DNA of 64,000 nucleotides from Cheiracanthium punctorium (taxonomy: Eukaryota; Arthropoda; Arachnida; Araneae; Cheiracanthiidae). The stretch is from contig JAWZYV010016012.1 of assembly GCA_038373885.1 (NCBI GenBank), positions 1-64,000 on the forward strand, given 5' to 3'. A model generated the notes under the pieces. The model was given only the letters and a program-made list of their open reading frames with translations, did no database searches and was not told the DNA's origin. This document shows positions 58,292-64,000 of this stretch, in pieces (positions within the stretch are counted from its first letter, which is position 1; each line of letters begins with the position of its first letter). Made by a program: the position numbers and the translations under genes.

Positions 58292-58517
58292 CAGTGCCGC
58301 CTTAGGTATTTTTATAAGTGGTGCGAAGTACACAGATGTGCCTTTTTCCCACACACATGTAGCTAGAAAAGTTTTCAGTGGTAAAACAAGGATTTGAACA
58401 ATATATGGACACTCAAATGTACATATTTTATTAGTAAGGTATTTTGGTCCCCCCCCCCCCAATAGAAATGGCGCCCGGTGCGGTCGCAACGTTCGCCTCA
58501 CCCTAGGACCGTCTCTG
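58292..58517. mobile_element. hAT-like MITE, 226 bp
   Basis: Ends CAGTGCCGCCTTAGG and (inverted) CAGAGACGGTCCTAGG. Flanking 8-mers gtttgaac (58284-58291) and gttcgagc (58518-58525) match 6/8. The core contains gaaatggcgcccggtgcgg. Confidence 0.65.
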
Positions 58518-59390
58518 GTTCGAGCGCCTTCTTGAAGTTCAAATAGTTAACGAACGTTTTTTTAGAATACTGAACTTTTATTTTTTTTAACGATTTTAAA
58601 ATCATTTCTTAAAATTTACGCCCTATAGTGAATTTTTTCAAAACGCCGAGGTCAAAACAAAGCCTCAAGTCTCTGCTATTTGAAATGTGCTATTTTTTAT
58701 TCTCATTTGCTTAAAATTGTTTTTGTGATATTAATACTAGTTGGAAAATTGTATAGATAGAACATCCGAATAGTAAATACCGTATATCCTGGTGTATAAC
58801 ATATTCTGGCGTATAACACGCAAACGCATCAGGAAATTTAGGGTATGTCAAGAAAAGTATTTTATATTCGGTACATAACACGCACACGAAAAAAAGAAGT
58901 AATTTTTCGTAGTTGAAAGTGCGCGTTATGCGCCCAGATGTACGGCAAGTAGGCCAAAATCGAACCTTGGGCAGGCCAGAATTGGGCCCGCAGACCACAC
59001 ATTGGACAATCTTTTTTTAGGGGATTATTTTTCTCTGTCTAAAATGTTTTAACGTGCACTCACTGAATTTTTGAAATACAAATGACAGCACTGACAGACA
59101 AAACTAATTGTACAAGTACAATCTCTTTCTTCTTTTTCGCCGGTTCTCAGCCTTTTTCTTCTTGAGGATACCTTCTAAAATCCAAAAGAATTAGACGAAC
59201 CCTTTTGTAGTAATTGTATAATAATAATATATTATTTTCCGAAGTCCCCTAAACATCTTCCGAAACCCTTGGTGTTCACAAACCACCTATTGTGAACCGA
59301 TGTTCTATTTCATATTTACAGAGGCAAAAGGAAGTTGTTCATAAAATATCCAACTGAAAAATAAAAATTAAGAACTATTGGGTCCTTTAA
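58518..59390. other. No gene seen, apart from a MITE-like block
   Basis: Apart from 58779-58945, nothing is recognised in this AT-rich stretch. Confidence 0.4.
58779..58945. mobile_element. Inverted-repeat MITE with CCGTATAT ends
   Basis: The left end accgtatatcctggtgtata-acac and the right end gtgcgcgttatgcgcccag-atgtacgg are inverted at moderate identity. Ends of the form CCGTAT...GTATAAC resemble Tigger/pogo-type MITEs. TA flanks are not clear on the right. The 95-codon minus frame here is incidental. Confidence 0.5.
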
Positions 59391-59623
59391 CCCTTTATGT
59401 CCCGATGGGACTTTAAAGTCCCATCAGTAAAATTGCTTAACAGGACATAAATCTGCACTAAATTCCCTACTAGGTCTTTAATTTTTTTTTTCTTGCACTT
59501 TAGTGCTTAGTAGGAGATGTTTGTAATACGTAAAAACATTACTTAAATGAGATTTTTCCAATACTATATAAAAAAGAGTCAAACTGATATTTTGGGAAAT
59601 AAATTAATTCGGGCCATAAAGGG
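59391..59623. mobile_element. TTAA-flanked piggyBac-like MITE, 233 bp
   Basis: Ends CCCTTTATGTCCCGA and (inverted) CCCTTTATGGCCCGAA, each flanked by TTAA (59387-59390 and 59624-59627). The CCCTTT start and TTAA target are what piggyBac elements show. The core holds gatgggactttaaagtccca-t, a perfect palindrome. No coding capacity. Confidence 0.82.
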
Positions 59624-59627
59624 TTAA

Positions 59628-60953
59628 TCTTTTTGAGACCTAGACCCTGTTTATCCGTCGCCTCTGTTCTCACCGTCAAGAATAAGGTCCCATTGGAAAA
59701 ATTTCGGGAGCGGGGGAGAAGGGTGCTATGTCGTTCAGTCCCAGGTTTTTGTCTACGCGACTTTGTAGACATGATTTCTAGACAGTTTTTGTAGACACGA
59801 ACTGTCACGTAGGGGCGGATCCAGAGTTCCATGTCGGAGGGGGCAAGAGTGAAACACCATGTTGAAAATTTCTTTTCTATTAATCTTCCTGAGATAAGTG
59901 CTATAGTACGTTAATTATAGATCATGGCAAACAATCTGTACGCGTAATAAAACTGTAGTGTTTGTTTAGTTTTTTGCGAGAGGGTACGACGTATTTACTT
60001 AACTCTAAAGGTTATATGTAATTATGACCAATTTTGTGTCTCTATTTTACCATTTGTTGCTAGTAATTTCAAAAACTTTGATTACAATTAAACTAATGTT
60101 AGTACAAAAGTAATTACGACGAGAAAATAAAGTGGCGAATGTACAGGATTTATATTGATTGACCAGAAGAATAACGATAGACAAATAAATCACTTATGTC
60201 TCATTCCATTTTTTTTTTTTTTTTTCTATACCAATAAAATCAATTTCAATGATTCGCTGCTGTAAATGGTATGCAAAATTGTGTATGGAACTGAAATGTA
60301 AATTAAACTTACATAGTTAGAGATAATTACAAATAGAACATATTTAATTTTAATCTATTATTCAGAAAAGAACAACCGAAATTAAATTTGATCCATTATA
60401 CCACAATTCATTGATTTGTTTCTCAAAAATTACTGTACTTCTTTCAAACTGTATGTTTTTGGAAAAATTAATTTAGTTATTCACAAAACCGATACACGAG
60501 AAAATTAGCTTACACTAGTGTCCATCGAGTGAACGCCTTTAAAATTCATGCATTTAAGGGTTAAACTGTTTTCATTTAGCTTATCCCCTTGATATTTTTA
60601 GAAGTACAGAAATAAAGGTTTGTCAAAAGATTTGTTCCTCAGCTCAAATGTTTTTTTCTGGAGGGCCCATTTGAAAAGACCCACAATTTTGTAAAGTTGT
60701 TTTTATTTCAAAATTTTCCCTACACTCGTAACTTTACTACAAACAGAAAAATGATTATAATAATGATTAAGATTATAATAATTACTGTCAATACCAGACC
60801 CAAGGTCTGAATTTTCAAGACATTACGTTTTTGGTACAATTTCGCACTTTTAGATCATTTCAGAAAGAAATTTTTAGCATAAACGTAATATATTTAAAGC
60901 ATTTTTAAAAAATAATTTTAAGTCATTTGTTTGTGTATATGTGCATTTATATA
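59628..60953. other. No gene seen
   Basis: A single MITE-like end (ggggcggatccagag) lies near 59813, and T-runs occur near 60210. No exon is recognised. Confidence 0.4.
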
Positions 60954-61660
60954 CAGGGTGTCCTAAAAAGGTAATAACAAGCATTGATTCTTTATCTATT
61001 AGAGATAAGTGGGTAATGTAAAATGAAAATATATTTAAAACAAGGTAGGAAGAAATATAGGAATAATTCGTCTCGTTAATTTTCAAAAAGTTAAAGTTTT
61101 TAAATTCGTGTACGTTGCCCTTACGGAAAATTCCCTGTTAGTAAAATGTTCCGCATATAATATTGAGGAGATAAACAAAATTTCAGCTTTTCATCATAAA
61201 ACGTCTCAGAAATATCTTTAAACAAAAATGGTCAGGGACTACGTAAATTTGAATGTAAATGTTTTTACAATACAAATTACTAGTATTGGGAAAAAAAAAA
61301 TTTTTTCATAATTTTTGTATAATTCCAGAAACGCGATCATTAGATCTGAGGTTGCCCCTCCCCTTTCGAGAGCCACTCAAAATTTGTTTAAATCTAAATA
61401 TATTTCTCTTCATACAAGTTCTTAGGGCATAATTCTACAATTTTGTACATCCCCTCATGAGTACATAGGCATATTTTACTAATTGGGAATTTTCGCACAT
61501 ATTTAAAATAATTAACTTTTTAAAAATTAACAAGTGGAACGTTTTCTTAACGTAGTCTTTTTTCCTACCTTGTTTTGAACATTTTTTTTCAATTTACACC
61601 GCTCTCTTATCTCTAATAGATAAAAAATTAAAAATGCTACTACCTTATTGGGGCACCCTG
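60954..61660. mobile_element. TA-flanked palindromic MITE, 707 bp
   Basis: Same family as 55894-56601: ends CAGGGTGTCCTAAAAAGG and (inverted) CAGGGTGCCCCAATAAGG, TA on both sides (60952-60953 and 61661-61662). The halves mirror each other (tatctattagagataag, aacaaggtaggaa, ttagtaaaatgt occur in both orientations). Confidence 0.88.
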
Positions 61661-62083
61661 TATACTAAAAATTTAAACTGCGTAAAGATTTCATAATCAA
61701 ACTTTAAAATTAAAAATCACTTAGTCTTTGTTATGGTCTTCAAAAATTTTTAATCAATTAAAAAATTAACACAATTCATTATTCTGTTGTTCATAAAAAT
61801 GAAATTTTAAAAGCAATCCAATTTTCGTGATTTTGTGATAATTTGAGAATTTGTGTATATTTCGTAAATCTTGTGTAAAAAGGTGTTACTTTAAATGACA
61901 ATCGTTTAGGGACTGACAGAACAAAACTCAAAAACAAGAGTACATAGTCATTTACAATCAAATTATGCACTTTACTCAGAAGTCCAGACTGACTAAATTT
62001 TATATTCAATGTAATATTATTGATGTTTTCTTACTCTGTTTAAAGTACTAAAGTAAGAGAGTCAGTTTCCATTCAGCAATGTC
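61661..62083. other. No gene seen
   Basis: AT-rich; nothing recognised. Confidence 0.4.
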
Positions 62084-63615
62084 TGATATTTTTACTTCCT
62101 TGTACAGAGTATAAGGAAGAATTGTGATCCCGAAAAATTATGGGGTCTAATTTCGACGAAAAAAACGATTTTGACTACCTCTAAATTGACTTTTAAGAAT
62201 TTTTTCGTTGCATCTCATCGTAAGATAGCATGCACGATCATATAAACGCGTCTTCAACTCTTGACTAGCGGCGAGTTTATTTTGGCCAGTTTTTCCATGG
62301 CGTCTGTACGTACGTATAACTTGCATATCTCAAAAACTATTGGTCGTAGAATGTTGAAATTTTATATTTAGGATTATTCTAACATCCAGTTGTGCACCTC
62401 CCCGTTTGGACCCAATCGAATGGATAGTTTATGTACAGGACCGCCCAAAAGATTCTAAATACATTACGCTCTATGGGCCGAAATTCATTAAACTCGCATA
62501 TCTCAAAAAATATTAGGCGTAGAATGTTGAAACCCTATATTTAGGATTATTGTAACATCAACTTGTGCAGCTCCTCTTTCGGTTCCATTCGACTGGATAG
62601 TTTATCTACAGGGCCGCCCAAGAGATTCTAAATACATTACGCTCTATGTGCAGAAATTCATTAAAGCGTATTTTAGAGGTATTAGGCTATTTCAAACGAC
62701 TCAGAAGTGATATATGCTGTTAAGAGTTACAAAATGAATTTCTCCATTAAAAGAAGTGTCTTTATCATTTATAGTTCTGCTACAGGAACACTCAAAAGAT
62801 TTCCAATACATTACGGTCACTAGCAATTTTAGAGGCATTCGTCCATTTCAAGCACAATACCGTCCTACCATATAGTTAGGTAATGGTCCGACCACAGTCA
62901 CGTGCCTCCCTCAAGACTATATCAAAAGTCGGCAAGCTTGGCGACTTTTGGTGTACGTGTGTATGTATTTAACTCTCAAATCTCAAAAACTATTAGTCGT
63001 AGAATGTTAAAATTTCATATATAAGATTGTTGTAACATCTAGTTATACATCTCGATTTTTGGTTCCAATCTACTGGAGAGTTTATTTACAGGTCCACCGA
63101 AAAGAATTTCAGTACTTTAATATCTATGGACATCTTTAATAAAATACAACTGTAGACAGTCATTATTTGGTTCATGCCCAAAATCTCGCCTTTTGTCGTC
63201 GACCGTGGCGAGTTTTGCCAAAATATCGCTAAATTTGGCGATAATCTGTCATTGTTTGGTCCATGCCCAAAATCTCGCCATTTGTCGTCGAGCTTCGCCG
63301 AAATAGCGCCAAATATTATTTCGTATTTTGTATAGCTCTAAAACTGTAACCCGTAGAATTTTGAACTTTTGTATTTAGAAGTATTGTAATATCTATCTGT
63401 TTTCAATATCTATTTTGACGGCAATCGACTGGATAATTTATGTAAAGGGTCATCCAAATTACTTTAAATACATTAAGGTGTATCGATGCATTCAATTCAT
63501 TGAAAGTCTGTGGTCAATGACTACTTTGGCTACCCCCAAAATCTCGCAAACTATCTCAAGCTTGTCGGTTTTTGATGAAATATCGCCAAATAAAGTGTCA
63601 GAAGGAAATTATAAA
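62084..63615 (+). repeat. ACTTCCTTG modular repeat element, second copy
   Basis: Follows the 53455 copy from ttttacttccttgtacagag through the ctcaaaaactattggtcgta modules and the tcgccaaa blocks, to agtgtcagaaggaaatt, where it stops short of the right terminus. It lies in the same orientation as 13800 and 53455. Confidence 0.8.
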
Positions 63616-64000
63616 GATAAAGTATAGCTAGAATCTATATATTATTTTGAAACATGTTTTTCTTTCGACAACCGAATTGAGAGAACGGCTGGGTGTAAAA
63701 ACTCGGTTGAGGTGTCTGAAGAAAGGTCTCGGCCCGTAGACAGGGGTGGCGCCAGCGGGGGGATCGGGGAGGCCATGCACCCCTCCTCGGGGATCACTGG
63801 CCCCCCTGTCAGGGAGTATCGTCGGGGATTTTTTTACAGAATTTGTTGGTTTAGAAAAACGAAGGAAATTTTGCAACCAGATAAAAAAATCCATTCAAAG
63901 TGTCTGACCCGACCGTAGAGGTTCCGTTCACTTCCATTCTCATTCTGCTTGGAACTATACGATATTCATATACTGAATATATTGATTATCTGCAGCTCGG
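63616..64000. other. No gene seen; short inverted block
   Basis: A ~70-bp GC-rich block at about 63740-63812 has inverted ends (acaggggtggcgccag / ctggcccccctgt), perhaps a hAT MITE remnant. Nothing else is recognised before the window ends. Confidence 0.35.

Noticed and set aside
63740..63812. A short GC-rich inverted block as a complete MITE.
   Set aside because: Only about 70 bp, poorly matched ends and no duplication.

Overview
This is AT-rich, intron-bearing, transposon-saturated nuclear DNA from an animal, most likely an arthropod. The evidence is a spliced transposase gene with GT-AG introns and an AATAAA signal, Tc1/mariner, hAT, TTAA-type and Helitron remnants, a tRNA-headed SINE, and many small hAT-type MITEs with 8-bp target duplications. 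A chelicerate would fit the style of the repeats, but nothing here proves it. There is no bacterial operon, rRNA, tRNA gene or CRISPR array. Everything was read by eye, and no alignment or database search was run.

The most interesting object is a very large hAT-type transposon at 18266-53064 (34,799 bp). Its two ends are inverted copies of each other over about 650 bp. They begin CAGGGATCCGTAACTTAACG, are studded with the palindrome TAACGTTA, and are flanked on both sides by the 8-mer GTTTAAAC. Inside lies a three-exon gene (24397-24513, 31984-32252, 40284-41934) with a TATA box, consensus splice sites, a BED-type zinc finger split across exons 1 and 2, an RNase-H-like catalytic core and a hAT C-terminal domain. 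It would encode about 678 residues, and two compensating single-base frame changes in A-rich runs interrupt the reading frame. The element appears to sit just 5' of a Tc1-like transposase remnant (17840-18230, minus strand).

The giant element has itself been invaded. A 4.4-kb second hAT (33236-37633, duplication ATCATTAG) lies in intron 2 and carries its own orphan BED exon, a Tigger/pogo-like MITE and two small hAT MITEs. A mariner-type element with a dead transposase (47853-50562) is split by two hAT MITEs (49026-49490 and 50135-50351). A compound hAT MITE lies at 46463-47405. Several tandem or dispersed non-coding repeats make up much of the rest.

Left of the giant element, 796-999 (minus) looks like the last exon of an unidentified gene with an HMG-box-like segment. 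A TTAA-flanked element occupies 3921-5189. A foldback structure spans 5629-12690, with mirrored ~70-84-bp tandem arrays (5629-7140 and 11941-12680), mirrored inner arms, and a core filled by an interspersed element, a SINE and hairpins. A modular repeat family occurs at 13800-16010 (split by a hAT with a broken transposase), 53455-55250 and 62084-63615, with a fragment at 2470-2725. Helitron helicase and Tc1 fragments lie at 16838-17014 and 17840-18230.

Right of the giant element (53.1-64 kb) there is no gene, only the modular family, two ~707-bp palindromic TA-flanked MITEs, a TTAA-flanked MITE and hAT MITEs. The genes present are transposon genes. Their relationship is a nesting order: Tc1 remnant, then giant hAT, then second hAT or mariner, then small hAT MITEs.
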